Below, one piece after another: positions 17,385-26,547 of a stretch of 64,000 nucleotides of DNA (the first letter of the stretch is position 1; every line of letters starts with the position of its first letter). Origin of the DNA: Leptodesmis sichuanensis A121 (GTDB taxonomy: Bacteria; Cyanobacteriota; Cyanobacteriia; Leptolyngbyales; Leptolyngbyaceae); NCBI RefSeq assembly GCF_021379005.1, contig NZ_CP075171.1:558001-622000 (forward strand). Direction: 5' to 3'. Below the pieces are notes generated by a model. That model did no database searches, had not been told where the DNA came from, and saw only the letters and a program-made list of their open reading frames with translations. Position numbers and translations under genes: made by a program.

Positions 17385-19131
17385 CTCACATTCCGCACTT
17401 CCAACTGGCACAATAGGATTAAGATTGTCCTCAACAAAGTAAGTAATACCGCCGACAGGCAGAACCGAAAAATTGGAGAATATGGCGGCGATCGTCAGTG
17501 AGATTGACCACTTGCTGAACCCCATTGAGCACGACATAATGCACTGCCATAAAACACTGAAAGACCCAACGTAGGGTCGGGCGTTGAGTGCCTTTGCCAA
17601 GCTGGTTGGGCAAGGTTTGGTTGGCCTGCTGAAGTGCTTGACGGAGTTGGCGTTGGCCCAAGTTGTACACGAGCAAGCACAAGCCCATGATCATAGCAAG
17701 TGCCATGATCCGTTCTGGGGATTTGAGGAAGACACTGGAAGCAAAGAACAGAGGGTCTTTGAGAAACCGAAAGCCCCGCTCATTCCCTTGTTGCCCTTTG
17801 TATTCCTCCAGCGCCTGTTGCGCGCTTAATTGCTCAGACTCGAGAACATTGGTTGCCAGAATGAAGCGCCCAGCCCGTTGCTGATGTCTGGCCACAACCG
17901 TAGTATTCAAAGTTAACGAGGCTTGAGGGTGATAGGTAATGCGACTGGGAGGATGACCCCGTTTGGGCTTACCCGGTTTGTCATAGTGCACCGTTTGCTT
18001 CACACCCATTCCATCCAGTTGATGCCACGGTAGCTTCTGTCCAAATTTTTCGAGTGCGGCTATCGCATCAGCTTCGCAAGCAAATTCTTGAGCGCATAAT
18101 TGTCGTAATTGCGATTGCCAATGGGCGGTTGCCTGGGTCAAGGTTTTATCTAACTTCTTGAGGTCAGCCTGTTTGCGTTTCTGGCTTTCGACCACCAACC
18201 ATCGCTGTTGGACACCGCCATAGTCGCAGCAGACAGTCGCAATCCGATACCCTTCCAGTTCCGTAGTCTCGAACGCAGCGTCTGCCAACTGGCTGATTAA
18301 CTCCGATGCTGCATTCAGCGTCAACGGCACTCGGGTCAGCCATCGCAACCCGGACACCTGTTGCAAGTTTTGCTCACTGTAGAGGGCAGCATCCGCCACA
18401 TACAACCCCTCAAAGTTCCACTGCGACTTAAACTCCTGCATCAAGTCAGCAAAGCGGGTTTTATCGGACTGATTACCGTCGGCTAACTCAATGAACGCGG
18501 GAATCTCTCCATCCCCCCAACACACCAAATTCATCACAAACTGCTTCAGGTCAGGACGACGGTCCCGCGAATAGCCATAGGTGATGTGAATCGGAACAGG
18601 GGCAACGCCCTCAGTCACCTGGGACTCCGGCAAATACTCGCCCTCCACCGAAAGTGAAGTCGAGTCGAAATGGGCGCTCTTGCACACGACTCCAAATTTG
18701 CGGGCCGCCGTCAGGCAAATGGCCATAAATATTGGGCTTAGTCCGCCCAAGTACAGGGCGTCGAGGACTCGTCCTAACCGGTCGTCATTGAGATGCGCCG
18801 CCAGTACTCCTGCGCCCAGCAAATGTTCCGTTGCTTTCCCCACAAAGAATTGTTCAAACAGGTACAACGGCGCAGATACCAGCCCTAATCCATTCAGAAT
18901 CATGGCTTTTACCGCCACCCCTGGGCTAATTTGCTCTCGCGGGTCTTCTCCCAAATGTTGGTTGATCTGCTCCACAATCTTTAACTCGTCTACCAATCCG
19001 GCCACGATGCCCAGATGATCCAGGTTCTGCACAATCAATTCGCCGTTCAACAGCACCCCCTCCGCTGTCAGCCTTTTAGAAAATTATGCGACTAAATTCC
19101 CGATGTGACACTTCAAAGGGCGGAATGTCGG
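17385..19131 (-). mobile_element. IS1634-family element with ATATA target duplication
   Basis: Inverted repeats share ACATTCCGC at both ends (left 17388; right, complement of 19120-19128), with similarity continuing inward to CACA. Immediate flanks are ATATA at 17380-17384 and 19132-19136, a 5-bp duplication. The element is 1747 bp and carries one intact-looking transposase. Confidence 0.85.
17431..19056 (-). CDS. IS1634-family transposase
   Basis: A 541-residue DDE transposase, starting with LIVQNLDHLGIVAGLVDELKIVEQIN and containing SAHFDSTSLSVEGEY (first aspartate), a YVADAALYSEQNL segment (second) and GNERGFRFLKDPLFFASSVFLKSPERI near the C-terminus (glutamate). This is the layout of IS1634/IS4-group enzymes with a large beta insertion. 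The frame is uninterrupted and both inverted repeats are present, so the element may be active. It ends with a basic GSACRRYYLLC tail inside the left repeat region. Confidence 0.88.
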   Translation of the reverse strand: MLLNGELIVQNLDHLGIVAGLVDELKIVEQINQHLGEDPREQISPGVAVKAMILNGLGLVSAPLYLFEQFFVGKATEHLLGAGVLAAHLNDDRLGRVLDALYLGGLSPIFMAICLTAARKFGVVCKSAHFDSTSLSVEGEYLPESQVTEGVAPVPIHITYGYSRDRRPDLKQFVMNLVCWGDGEIPAFIELADGNQSDKTRFADLMQEFKSQWNFEGLYVADAALYSEQNLQQVSGLRWLTRVPLTLNAASELISQLADAAFETTELEGYRIATVCCDYGGVQQRWLVVESQKRKQADLKKLDKTLTQATAHWQSQLRQLCAQEFACEADAIAALEKFGQKLPWHQLDGMGVKQTVHYDKPGKPKRGHPPSRITYHPQASLTLNTTVVARHQQRAGRFILATNVLESEQLSAQQALEEYKGQQGNERGFRFLKDPLFFASSVFLKSPERIMALAMIMGLCLLVYNLGQRQLRQALQQANQTLPNQLGKGTQRPTLRWVFQCFMAVHYVVLNGVQQVVNLTDDRRHILQFFGSACRRYYLLC

Positions 19132-19327
19132 ATATAGATACATGATGGATATGGGAGCATCCTATGATAGCTTAATAGCTATTTGGTTATTTAGATAAAT
19201 ATCTTAATAGCATTCAAGTGTTCTACAGAAGAACAGAACAGGGTTTGCCTCTTTACACTGGTGATTTTGAACAGCCTTTAAAGGTTGGCCTATCTATAGG
19301 CACCTATCTATAGGCAATAGTTTCTAC

Positions 19328-19400
19328 GGGACTGACGGGGCTCGAACCCGCAACTTCCGCCGTGACAGGGCGGTGCTCTAACCAATTGAACTACAGTCCC
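19328..19400 (-). tRNA. tRNA-Asp (GTC)
   Basis: The minus strand folds as a complete cloverleaf. The acceptor pairs GGGACTG with CAGTCCC, the D arm holds AGTTCAATTGGTTAGAGC, the anticodon stem-loop is CCGCC-CTGTCAC-GGCGG giving anticodon GTC, and the T arm is GCGGG-TTCGAGC-CCCGT. No CCA is encoded. It lies 190 bp right of the IS1634 element. Confidence 0.97.
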
Positions 19401-19598
19401 TTATGGGTTAGTCCCTTGTGGGGTGCCTGTTTTTCAAGGCGATCTTTATTGTGTCGAGCAATGGTGCATTTGTCAAACGTTTTTTGAAAAATCCTGGGAA
19501 AAATCTCTCCAAGGAAGCGATCGCAAGGAACGGAAGCCACTGTCACTTTATGCTACCTTCCAGCAAAGTATAGTACTTGTGCGAGTAAACTGACGGAT

Positions 19599-20093
19599 AT
19601 GGACATCCGGGACGCGGTAGAAGCAGACTGGCCTGCAATTATTGCTATTTATAATTCCACCATTGCCTGCCGGACGGTAACAGCTGATTTAGAACCTGTG
19701 ACGTTGGAAAGCCGTCGTCTTTGGTTACAGAGCCATACACCGGATAAGCGGCCTCTGTGGGTGATGGAGTGCCAGGGAGAAGTGGTTGGCTGGTTAGGCT
19801 TTCAGTCGTTTTACTCGGGGCGACAGGCTTACGATAAAACGGCGGAACTGAGTATTTATGTGGCTCCTGCCCATCGTCGCCAGGGGATTGGCCAGAAGTT
19901 GTTGCAGATGGCGATTGCCCACAGTCCAACGTTGGGGATTAAAAATCTGGTGGGCTTTATCTTTGTTACCAACCAACCCAGTTTAAAGCTGTTCGAGCAA
20001 TTTGGCTTTGAGCAGTGGGGCTATCTGCCGGGAGTGGCGGAGTTTGAGACGAATCCCTGCGATCTGGTGATTATGGGGCGGAAGTTGGGATGA
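19599..20093 (+). CDS. GNAT-family N-acetyltransferase (phosphinothricin acetyltransferase-like)
   Basis: 164 residues with a complete GNAT fold. It starts DIRDAVEADWPAIIAIYN as in Pat/YncA-type enzymes, has the acetyl-CoA loop RRQGIGQKLL (residues 91-100, R/Q-x-x-G-x-G/A), and ends with LKLFEQFGFEQWGYLPGVAEF. It would acetylate an amine of a small molecule; the substrate is unknown, and the family includes methionine sulfone/phosphinothricin acetyltransferases. It starts a run of plus-strand genes (cruP, sirB1-like, larB) with a 50-bp gap to the next. Confidence 0.9.
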   Translation: MDIRDAVEADWPAIIAIYNSTIACRTVTADLEPVTLESRRLWLQSHTPDKRPLWVMECQGEVVGWLGFQSFYSGRQAYDKTAELSIYVAPAHRRQGIGQKLLQMAIAHSPTLGIKNLVGFIFVTNQPSLKLFEQFGFEQWGYLPGVAEFETNPCDLVIMGRKLG

Positions 20094-20143
20094 ACCACAA
20101 TAACGCGCTACCTTAGCCATAGAACGCGGATTGAAATGGTCAC

Positions 20144-21700
20144 ATGAGTTTAACGGAGCAATTTTTTCAGCAACTTCCGGGAGAATGCCTGCACGCTTTG
20201 CGACGCACGGATGACTTGTGGCACTCCCTCCGCACGGGTACGCTGCCTGTTCCCACAGTGGTTTACGAAACTCACGAGTCCCTGGCTGAGGTGGAATGGG
20301 ATGTGGTGATTTGTGGCGGGACGTTGGGAATTTTGGTGGGGGCCGTACTGGCCAAGCAAGGATGGCGAGTGGCTTTATTGGAGCGGGGTCAGTTGCGAGG
20401 CCGGGAACAGGAATGGAATATTTCTCGCAAAGAATTGCAGGCATTTGTCCGATTGGGGTTACTGACAGCAGCGGAACTGAACCAGGCGATCGTCACCGAA
20501 TACAATCCTGCCCGGATCAGCTTTTTAGGTGGTTCTGAACTGTGGGTTGAGAATGTCCTGAATATTGGCGTAGATCCCTTTTTTTTACTGGAAACAGTGA
20601 AACAACGCTTTCTGGCCTGGGGTGGACAACTGTTTGAACGTAGTCCGTTTGAGGAGGCGATCGTGCATCCCAATGGAGTGGTCGTCACAACTGGACAGCA
20701 GGAATTCAGTACGCGGTTGGTACTGGATGCGATGGGTCACTTTTCTCCGATCGTGCAGCAAGCCCGCAAAGGGCAAACTCCCGATGCCGTCTGTCTGGTG
20801 GTTGGCAGTTGCGCTACCGGGTTTCCCAACAATACGACTGGAGATTTGATTGTCTCCTTCACACCGATTCAAAATCAGTGTCAGTACTTCTGGGAAGCGT
20901 TTCCGGCACGAGATGGTCGTACCACCTACCTGTTTACCTATGTGGACGCCCATCCCGATCGCCCCAGTCTGGAAACCCTGTTTGAGGAATACCTGCGCCT
21001 GTTGCCAGAGTATCAGCAGGTCAAACTGGCGGACATTCATCCCAAACGAGCGATGTTTGGCGTATTTCCCTGCTATCGTAAGAGTCCGCTGAAACCCTGT
21101 TGGAATCGAATTCTGCCTGTGGGAGATAGCAGCGGCAGCCAGTCACCCTTAAGTTTTGGTGGCTTTGGGGCGATGGTGCGGCACCTGGAGCGGTTGACGA
21201 CAGGGATTCACGAAGCATTACAGGTAGATCGGCTGGATCGGCGATCGCTGGCCTTACTCCAGCCCTATCAGCCCAACCTATCTGTCACCTGGCTATTTCA
21301 ACGCACAATGAGTGTGGGAATGCAGCAACAGGTGGCCCCCAATCAGATTAATCAGATGCTATCCAGTGTGTTTCAAGAAATGAGCAGCCTGGGAGATGAT
21401 GTCCTCAAGCCGTTTCTGCAGGATGTGGTGCAGTTTCCGGCGCTGTTCCAAACCCTGGCGAAAACCTCTGTGGCGCATCCCGGCCTAGTGTTAAATGTGA
21501 TTCCGCAAGTGGGTTTGCCTGCGTTAACGGATTGGTTGGTGCATTATGTCAATCTGGCGGGTTACAGCGCCCTCTATCCGTTGGGGAAAGGACTGTCCGC
21601 TCTGTTCAACAGCCTGCCACCCCAGACCGCTTATGGGTATCGCCGCCAGGTAGAGGCATGGAAGTATGGATCGGGCAATGATTATGAGCAAGAGGAGTAG
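20144..21700 (+). CDS. cruP: CruP-type FAD-dependent carotenoid cyclase paralogue
   Basis: A 518-residue flavoprotein. A dinucleotide fold near residue 53 (DVVICGGTLGILVGAVLAKQG, then LLERG) is followed by the signature RGREQEWNISRKEL, and later VGDSSGSQSPLSFGGFGAMVRHL, both typical of the CruA/CruP lycopene cyclase family. Cyanobacterial CruP is a CruA paralogue with weak or no cyclase activity by itself, linked to carotenoid balance under oxygen stress in plants. I favour CruP because of the roughly 75-residue hydrophobic C-terminal extension; CruA cannot be excluded without a tree. Neighbour genes show no carotenoid link. Confidence 0.75.
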   Translation: MSLTEQFFQQLPGECLHALRRTDDLWHSLRTGTLPVPTVVYETHESLAEVEWDVVICGGTLGILVGAVLAKQGWRVALLERGQLRGREQEWNISRKELQAFVRLGLLTAAELNQAIVTEYNPARISFLGGSELWVENVLNIGVDPFFLLETVKQRFLAWGGQLFERSPFEEAIVHPNGVVVTTGQQEFSTRLVLDAMGHFSPIVQQARKGQTPDAVCLVVGSCATGFPNNTTGDLIVSFTPIQNQCQYFWEAFPARDGRTTYLFTYVDAHPDRPSLETLFEEYLRLLPEYQQVKLADIHPKRAMFGVFPCYRKSPLKPCWNRILPVGDSSGSQSPLSFGGFGAMVRHLERLTTGIHEALQVDRLDRRSLALLQPYQPNLSVTWLFQRTMSVGMQQQVAPNQINQMLSSVFQEMSSLGDDVLKPFLQDVVQFPALFQTLAKTSVAHPGLVLNVIPQVGLPALTDWLVHYVNLAGYSALYPLGKGLSALFNSLPPQTAYGYRRQVEAWKYGSGNDYEQEE

Positions 21701-21735
21701 AGGGGTAAAGGGATAGAGGAGTAGAGGAACAACAA

Positions 21736-22557
21736 ATGGAGTTTCCTGTAGGACGGCAACTGTTTTATCAAGAGATTCAGCAGCCCGATGAGCAAATTTG
21801 TCTAGAGCGGGCGGCCTTGTATCTGGCGAAAGAGGAGTATCCGCTCCTGGATGTGGAGGAGTACATGAACGCGCTGGATACGATGGCGGTTGAGGTACAG
21901 GAACGGTTGCCCCCGGAGCCTTACCCCTTGAAAATTCTGCAAGCGATCAATCAGTACCTGTACGAGGATCTGGGATTTAAGGGCAATACGACGGAATACT
22001 ATGACCCGCGCAATAGTTTCTTAAGTGATGTCATTGATCGCCGCACCGGAATTCCCATCACCCTGTCTCTGGTCTACCTGGCGATCGCCCGTCGCATTGA
22101 TTTCCCCATGATCGGGATTGGGATGCCAGGGCATTTTATGATTCGGCCCACGGTGGGAGAAATGGAAGTATTCGTGGATCCATTTCATCAGGGCGAGATC
22201 TTATTTCCCCAGGACTGCCGCGATCGCTTGAGCAAAATTTTCGATCGTCCAGTTGAGTTGCGTCCGGAGTTTTTAGAACCGATTACCTCTCGCCAGTTCT
22301 TAGCCCGGATGCTGACCAACCTCAAAGTGATTTACGCGAATCAGTCTGATCTGGAAAAGACCCTGGCAGCAACCGAACGGATTCTACTGCTGTTTCCCCA
22401 AGCGGCTCTAGAGTTACGCGATCGTGGACTGCTCTACTACCGCCTCAATCGGATTACCGAAGCCCGTCAAGATTTTGAGGATTATCTGACGCAATTTCCG
22501 ACTGCCGAAGATGCACCCGCTATCCAGCAATTGCTCGATAGTTTAGGGGAGAATTGA
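21736..22557 (+). CDS. SirB1-family transglutaminase-like/TPR protein
   Basis: 273 residues. The N-terminal half carries the SirB1 pattern LDVEEYMNALDTMA, YDPRNSFLSDVIDRRTGIPITLSLVYLAIARR and GMPGHFMIR with a transglutaminase-like core, and the C-terminal third is two TPR motifs. The family is widespread and sits near prmC or RNA-modification genes in other bacteria; its biochemical role is unclear. It starts at ATG 21736, 35 bp after cruP, preceded by a tandem of short GAGGAGTAGAGG repeats that supplies the ribosome site. Confidence 0.88.
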   Translation: MEFPVGRQLFYQEIQQPDEQICLERAALYLAKEEYPLLDVEEYMNALDTMAVEVQERLPPEPYPLKILQAINQYLYEDLGFKGNTTEYYDPRNSFLSDVIDRRTGIPITLSLVYLAIARRIDFPMIGIGMPGHFMIRPTVGEMEVFVDPFHQGEILFPQDCRDRLSKIFDRPVELRPEFLEPITSRQFLARMLTNLKVIYANQSDLEKTLAATERILLLFPQAALELRDRGLLYYRLNRITEARQDFEDYLTQFPTAEDAPAIQQLLDSLGEN

Positions 22558-22670
22558 AGAGTCAAGAATTTTGGATTTGGGATTGGTGACAGTAGAAAGT
22601 AATTTGCAAAAATCATTCCGCCTGCTCCCTATCTCTCCTTATTCTCTGTTCCCTACTCTCTCTTCCCGCC

Positions 22671-23465
22671 GTGTCTCAACCCGAAGCCCTTCGCCATCTC
22701 CTGAATGCTGTTGCAAAGGGAAAACTATCTCCCGATGTCGCGCTGGATAAACTGAAGTATTTGACCTATGAACCTGTAGATGACTTTGCCCGGATTGACC
22801 ATCACCGCACGTTACGTACCGGGTTTCCAGAAGTGATTTGGGGACCGGGGAAAACTCCAGAGCAGATTGCCCGAATCATGGAAGTGATGCGGCGTAATAC
22901 CCCTGTAGTCATGGCGACGCGCATTGAACCCCAGGTGTATGAGCAGTTGCGAGACATGGTGCCAGGATTACACTACTATGAACTGGCTCGAATTTGTGCC
23001 GTGCAGGGACGGAATGAAACTCCCTACCCCTATCCGACCGGAGTAACGAATCCCGGTTTAATTGGCGTGCTGTCAGCAGGAACTGCCGATTTACCAGTTG
23101 CAGAAGAAGCCGCCGTCACCGCCGAACTGTGCGGCTTTCAGGTAAAACGACTGTGGGATGTAGGCGTAGCAGGTATTCATCGCCTGTTGAGCCATCGGGA
23201 AGCGATCGCTGAAGCCGATGTTTTGATTGTGGCCGCTGGCATGGAAGGCGCGTTACCCAGTGTTGTCGCCGGACTTGCCAACTGTCCCGTAATTGCCGTC
23301 CCTACCAGCATCGGCTACGGAGCCAGCTTTAACGGACTGGCGGCTTTGCTGTCCATGCTCAACTCTTGCGCCGCCGGAGTAGGGGTCGTCAACATCGACA
23401 ATGGTTTTGGCGCGGCCATCCTGGCTGGACAGATTTTGAGAACTGCCAGACGGCTGAGGGAGTAG
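22671..23465 (+). CDS. larB: Nickel pincer cofactor biosynthesis protein LarB
   Basis: LarB carboxylates and hydrolyses nicotinic acid adenine dinucleotide in the first step of the nickel-pincer cofactor pathway. The 264-residue protein has FARIDHHRTLRTGFPEVIWGPGKTPEQI, VMATR and a C-terminal AIR-carboxylase (PurE-like) half with GTADLPVAEEAA, RLWDVGVAGIHR, AGMEGALPSVVAGL and TSIGYGASFNGLAALLSML. The start is GTG 22671 within a pyrimidine-rich leader that lacks a Shine-Dalgarno. LarC and LarE are not in the window. Confidence 0.93.
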   Translation: MSQPEALRHLLNAVAKGKLSPDVALDKLKYLTYEPVDDFARIDHHRTLRTGFPEVIWGPGKTPEQIARIMEVMRRNTPVVMATRIEPQVYEQLRDMVPGLHYYELARICAVQGRNETPYPYPTGVTNPGLIGVLSAGTADLPVAEEAAVTAELCGFQVKRLWDVGVAGIHRLLSHREAIAEADVLIVAAGMEGALPSVVAGLANCPVIAVPTSIGYGASFNGLAALLSMLNSCAAGVGVVNIDNGFGAAILAGQILRTARRLRE

Positions 23466-23470
23466 TTTTA

Positions 23471-23523
23471 AGTTATGAGTTATAAGTTTTAAGTTCAAAA
23501 TTCAAAACTTATAACTCATAACT
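23471..23523. repeat. Perfect 20-bp-stem palindrome between convergent genes
   Basis: The arms at 23471-23490 and 23504-23523 are exact complements (AGTTATGAGTTATAAGTTTT) around a 13-base loop AAGTTCAAAATTC. It fills the gap between larB and the DUF6391 gene and could terminate transcription in both directions. The heptamer TTCAAAA in the loop belongs to the same short-repeat type seen at 40494-40529. Confidence 0.85.
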
Positions 23524-23524
23524 G

Positions 23525-24211
23525 TTATTCGACCCACCGGACTTCGACAAAATGAGCCGGACGGTCTTGTGGATCGCGCATCGAACTGATGTTGGCGATC
23601 GCGAGGTTAAAGGGAATCGCGGTGGTAATGTAACGCTGTGCCCACAGGCCCAATTCTGGAGTGAGATAGGCAGCAGTCAGGGCAGCGGCTCCTATCCCCA
23701 GGATTTGCTCGATCGGGCCACGGGGCAGTAAGAAAGCGGCTCCCAGGGTCAGAGAGGTAGTCAAGACCATACCAACTGAAAGGTTCGTGCCACAGCGAGG
23801 ATGGACAGCCAATTCCCATTCACCGGAGGTCAGCCGTCGTAACGCGGTTTGTACGGCTCGACTCAAATCCTCTGGATCAACCTCTCCATACAGGTAAAAT
23901 CCCCGTTCTGTAGACATCCCGCCCAGCAATTCATCATCGGCAGGGGTAGAGGTGGTTGCCCCGAACCAGGACATGGGAGAATTGCGAGGCGATCGTGTCA
24001 AATTACTCAATACCCAGACTGTTGCGTGTTCCAGGGCATGAACCTGACGCACCATGAGGATTTCCTTTAATCCCGGCACAAAGCCAAACTGGCGAACCAG
24101 TTCCCCATCCTGGCTGGAAAAACTCGGCGCAGGCGATCGTGGAAACAGCATATCTAAAATTTCTGTTTCCCAAAACCCTTGATTTGGTTGACTGGAAGCC
24201 GAGTACGTCAT
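23525..24211 (-). CDS. DUF6391 family membrane protein
   Basis: A 228-residue cyanobacterial protein. A conserved central block, RQVHALEHATVWVLS, is followed by LGGMSTERGFYLYGEVDPEDL and LAVHPRCGTNLSVGMVLTTSL, then two or three hydrophobic segments (about 148-168 and 170-190). The HALEHAT histidines and HPRCGTN resemble a metal site, but the function is unknown. Convergent with larB across a palindrome. No partner gene is obvious. Confidence 0.85.
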   Translation of the reverse strand: MTYSASSQPNQGFWETEILDMLFPRSPAPSFSSQDGELVRQFGFVPGLKEILMVRQVHALEHATVWVLSNLTRSPRNSPMSWFGATTSTPADDELLGGMSTERGFYLYGEVDPEDLSRAVQTALRRLTSGEWELAVHPRCGTNLSVGMVLTTSLTLGAAFLLPRGPIEQILGIGAAALTAAYLTPELGLWAQRYITTAIPFNLAIANISSMRDPQDRPAHFVEVRWVE

Positions 24212-24326
24212 AATCCCATTGCTCCGATAACAGACGCAACACTTGAATGCTAATCACTCTAGCGTTTGTTAGGGAACCAGCGCGATCGATTGTTGCAATT
24301 TGTTGTCAAACCCTGATCGCCAATCC

Positions 24327-25097
24327 CTACTTCCGCTCCGGACATTTCTTATTGGAGTAATCACACAGTTGAATGTGCTGTTCTTGCCAGCTTAAAGGGA
24401 TTTCCAGTAAATCACGGGTGCCAGTAATACCCTGACCAATAAACAACACTAGAGCAACACAATTCAGGACTACATGCACTGTGCGCCAACGATTCCTTCG
24501 GTCTTGATAAATGTCTTGAATAATCGCCAGAGAAAAAATCATTAATAACGTTACTGTGACTCCCAAGTAGAAATGGGAGAGAAACCTTTCTTCATCCCGA
24601 CGATAAATTCCGTCCTGAAAACTAAGAACCACCAGTGCGGCTCCAGTAAGGGTGGCAAAAATCCCACGCCAGAGTGGTGCCTGCGCCCGGTATAAGCAGA
24701 TCAGGGAGCCGATGGTCACAACGTACATCAGCAGGATTAACCCAAATTTAGTTGGTTCACTGCTCCACAACTGATCCCCAATAATTTTGCTGAACATGGG
24801 GCGCGTGATTCCCAACAGTTCCACAATGATCACGGAGGCTGCCAGTACTCGGCCCAGATTGAGATGTTCTTGCCCCACTAGGGGTGAAATTTTGCTCTTA
24901 CTGGTTGTGCCTGCTTGTAAGCGTCGCTGGCGAGTTTGCCAGGCCATAAACACCGTGATGCCAAGGATCGGAAATACCACCGTTACTGCAAGCACAGGAT
25001 GGATCAGCCGCAGAACATCTTCAAAACCCAGATACATAAAGCCTCGTTGATAGTTCAGTAAGGGTGTTTGAGTCAGGACAGCCTGGGAAATCCACAC
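24327..25097 (-). CDS. DUF4079 family membrane protein
   Basis: A 256-residue protein with about six membrane helices. The first contains LGFEDVLRLIHPVLAVTVVFPILG, followed by RQRRLQAGT, and later HFYLGVTVTLLMIFSLAIIQDIYQDR and WRTVHVVLNCVALVLFIGQGITGTRDLLEIP. Histidines within helices (IHP, HFYLG, VHVVLN) resemble cytochrome b561-type haem ligands. The family is cyanobacterial and chloroplast-related with unclear function. The next gene on this strand lies upstream at 25181-25354, about 80 bp away. Confidence 0.85.
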   Translation of the reverse strand: MWISQAVLTQTPLLNYQRGFMYLGFEDVLRLIHPVLAVTVVFPILGITVFMAWQTRQRRLQAGTTSKSKISPLVGQEHLNLGRVLAASVIIVELLGITRPMFSKIIGDQLWSSEPTKFGLILLMYVVTIGSLICLYRAQAPLWRGIFATLTGAALVVLSFQDGIYRRDEERFLSHFYLGVTVTLLMIFSLAIIQDIYQDRRNRWRTVHVVLNCVALVLFIGQGITGTRDLLEIPLSWQEQHIQLCDYSNKKCPERK

Positions 25098-25180
25098 ACC
25101 TGAGTTGTAGCGTAGCAGGTGATTATGAAAACGAATATTATTTTGCCAGGATTTAATCTATGCGAGACTTAGGCGATCGC

Positions 25181-25354
25181 TTACTCCTCTTCCTTATCCA
25201 ACTGAGGAAATAGCTCGAAGACTTTGGTGATCAGCATATAAAGTTCGTCCAAAATTTCCTCCGCTCCCACTTCATCCACCTCAGTTAACAGTTGTTCAAC
25301 TCCAGTAATGAGGTGAACCAGGCGATCGGATTGTTGACGGTCAAGTGAAGCCAT
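25181..25354 (-). CDS. Small acidic conserved protein
   Basis: 57 residues from ATG 25354 (MASLDRQQSDRL); a GTG nine bases earlier is also in frame. The whole protein is predicted helical (LVHLITGVEQLLTEVDEVGAEEILDELYMLITKVFELF) and ends in an acidic tail. Probably a small cyanobacterial helical-hairpin protein; no function known to me. The intact frame and codon use support it as real. Confidence 0.6.
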   Translation of the reverse strand: MASLDRQQSDRLVHLITGVEQLLTEVDEVGAEEILDELYMLITKVFELFPQLDKEEE

Positions 25355-25481
25355 AATCAGCACGAGTTTTTGATGATTTCCGCAGGTTATTGTAGTGCTT
25401 TACAAGCGCTGATCGGGAAACGTGTAGGATGGACACAAGGCATCGCCATGCCCATCAACATTAATCATCAGGCTTGTTTGT

Positions 25482-26471
25482 ATGCGTGCAATGGTGTTAA
25501 AGGCTCCCGGTCAACCGCTACAACTGACCGAATTACCTGTTCCCACTCCTGCTTCTGCTCAGGTATTGATTCAGGTGCAAACCTGTGGCATCTGTCGCAC
25601 TGACTTGCATATAGTGGATGGAGAACTGACTCATCCCAAGCTGCCGCTGATTCCAGGTCATCAAATTGTCGGCACGATCGTTGGTAAGGGAGATCAGGTC
25701 GAACGATTTCAGGTCGGCGATCGTGTCGGTGTTCCCTGGCTGGGCCATACCTGTCATCACTGTCGCTATTGTTTGACAGGGCGGGAAAATTTGTGCGATT
25801 CGGCACGGTTCACGGGCTACCAGATCGATGGCGGCTATGCGGAATACACCGTTGCCGAAGAGTCCTTTTGCTTTCCCATTCCTTCCGGCTACCCTGATTT
25901 GCAAGCCGCTCCCCTCCTTTGTGCCGGATTGATTGGTTACCGCTCCCTGACCATGACGGGTGATGCCGAACGGTTAGGACTGTATGGCTTTGGGGCGGCG
26001 GCTCATATCATCATTCAAGTGGCCCGCTATCAGGGCCGCAGCGTGTTTGCCTTCACCCGTGCTGGAGATAGTCAAGGTCAGCAGTTTGCTCGTGAATTGG
26101 GAGCGGTTTGGGCGGGTAGTTCCGCTGAACTCCCACCGGAACCTCTGGATGCTGCGATTATTTTTGCTCCCGTTGGCGCTCTCGTCCCAGCAGCTCTCAA
26201 GGCCGTGGCTAAAGGAGGCGTGGTGGTCTGTGCCGGGATACACATGAGCGATATTCCGTCTTTTTCCTATGACCTGTTGTGGGGGGAGCGATCGCTCCGT
26301 TCAGTAGCGAATCTGACCCGACGAGATGGTGAAGAATTTTTAGCCCTGGCTCCCAAAATTCCGGTTCATACTCAGGTACAAGCTTTTCCTCTAGAAGAAG
26401 CGAATACCGCCCTGAATGCTCTCCGCAGTGGTCAAATTCAAGGTGCGGCGGCTTTAGTTATGGAGCACTGA
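25482..26471 (+). CDS. Zinc-dependent alcohol dehydrogenase family protein
   Basis: 329 residues of the medium-chain dehydrogenase superfamily. Catalytic zinc ligands are in TCGICRTDLH and the GHQIVG segment; structural zinc cysteines are in CHHCRYCLTGRENLC; the nucleotide fold is near residue 165 (GLYGFGAAAHIIIQVA). It resembles AdhP/YogA-type enzymes oxidising or reducing short alcohols and aldehydes with NAD(P)H. The nucleotide-binding loop is GFGAAA where GxGGxG is usual. Start ATG 25482; M4 at 25491 is the alternative. It stands alone. Confidence 0.9.
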   Translation: MRAMVLKAPGQPLQLTELPVPTPASAQVLIQVQTCGICRTDLHIVDGELTHPKLPLIPGHQIVGTIVGKGDQVERFQVGDRVGVPWLGHTCHHCRYCLTGRENLCDSARFTGYQIDGGYAEYTVAEESFCFPIPSGYPDLQAAPLLCAGLIGYRSLTMTGDAERLGLYGFGAAAHIIIQVARYQGRSVFAFTRAGDSQGQQFARELGAVWAGSSAELPPEPLDAAIIFAPVGALVPAALKAVAKGGVVVCAGIHMSDIPSFSYDLLWGERSLRSVANLTRRDGEEFLALAPKIPVHTQVQAFPLEEANTALNALRSGQIQGAAALVMEH

Positions 26472-26547
26472 TGGATAGAAGTCGGAGGTCTGATCAAGAC
26501 TGCAAGAAAATCCTTCAAGTGATCCTGGAACCCCAGTTTCTTTATCG

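Noticed and set aside
19280-19320. Direct repeat CTATCTATAGGCA, two copies before tRNA-Asp
   Set aside because: Only two short copies and no link to the IS1634 end or the tRNA border; probably a chance local duplication.
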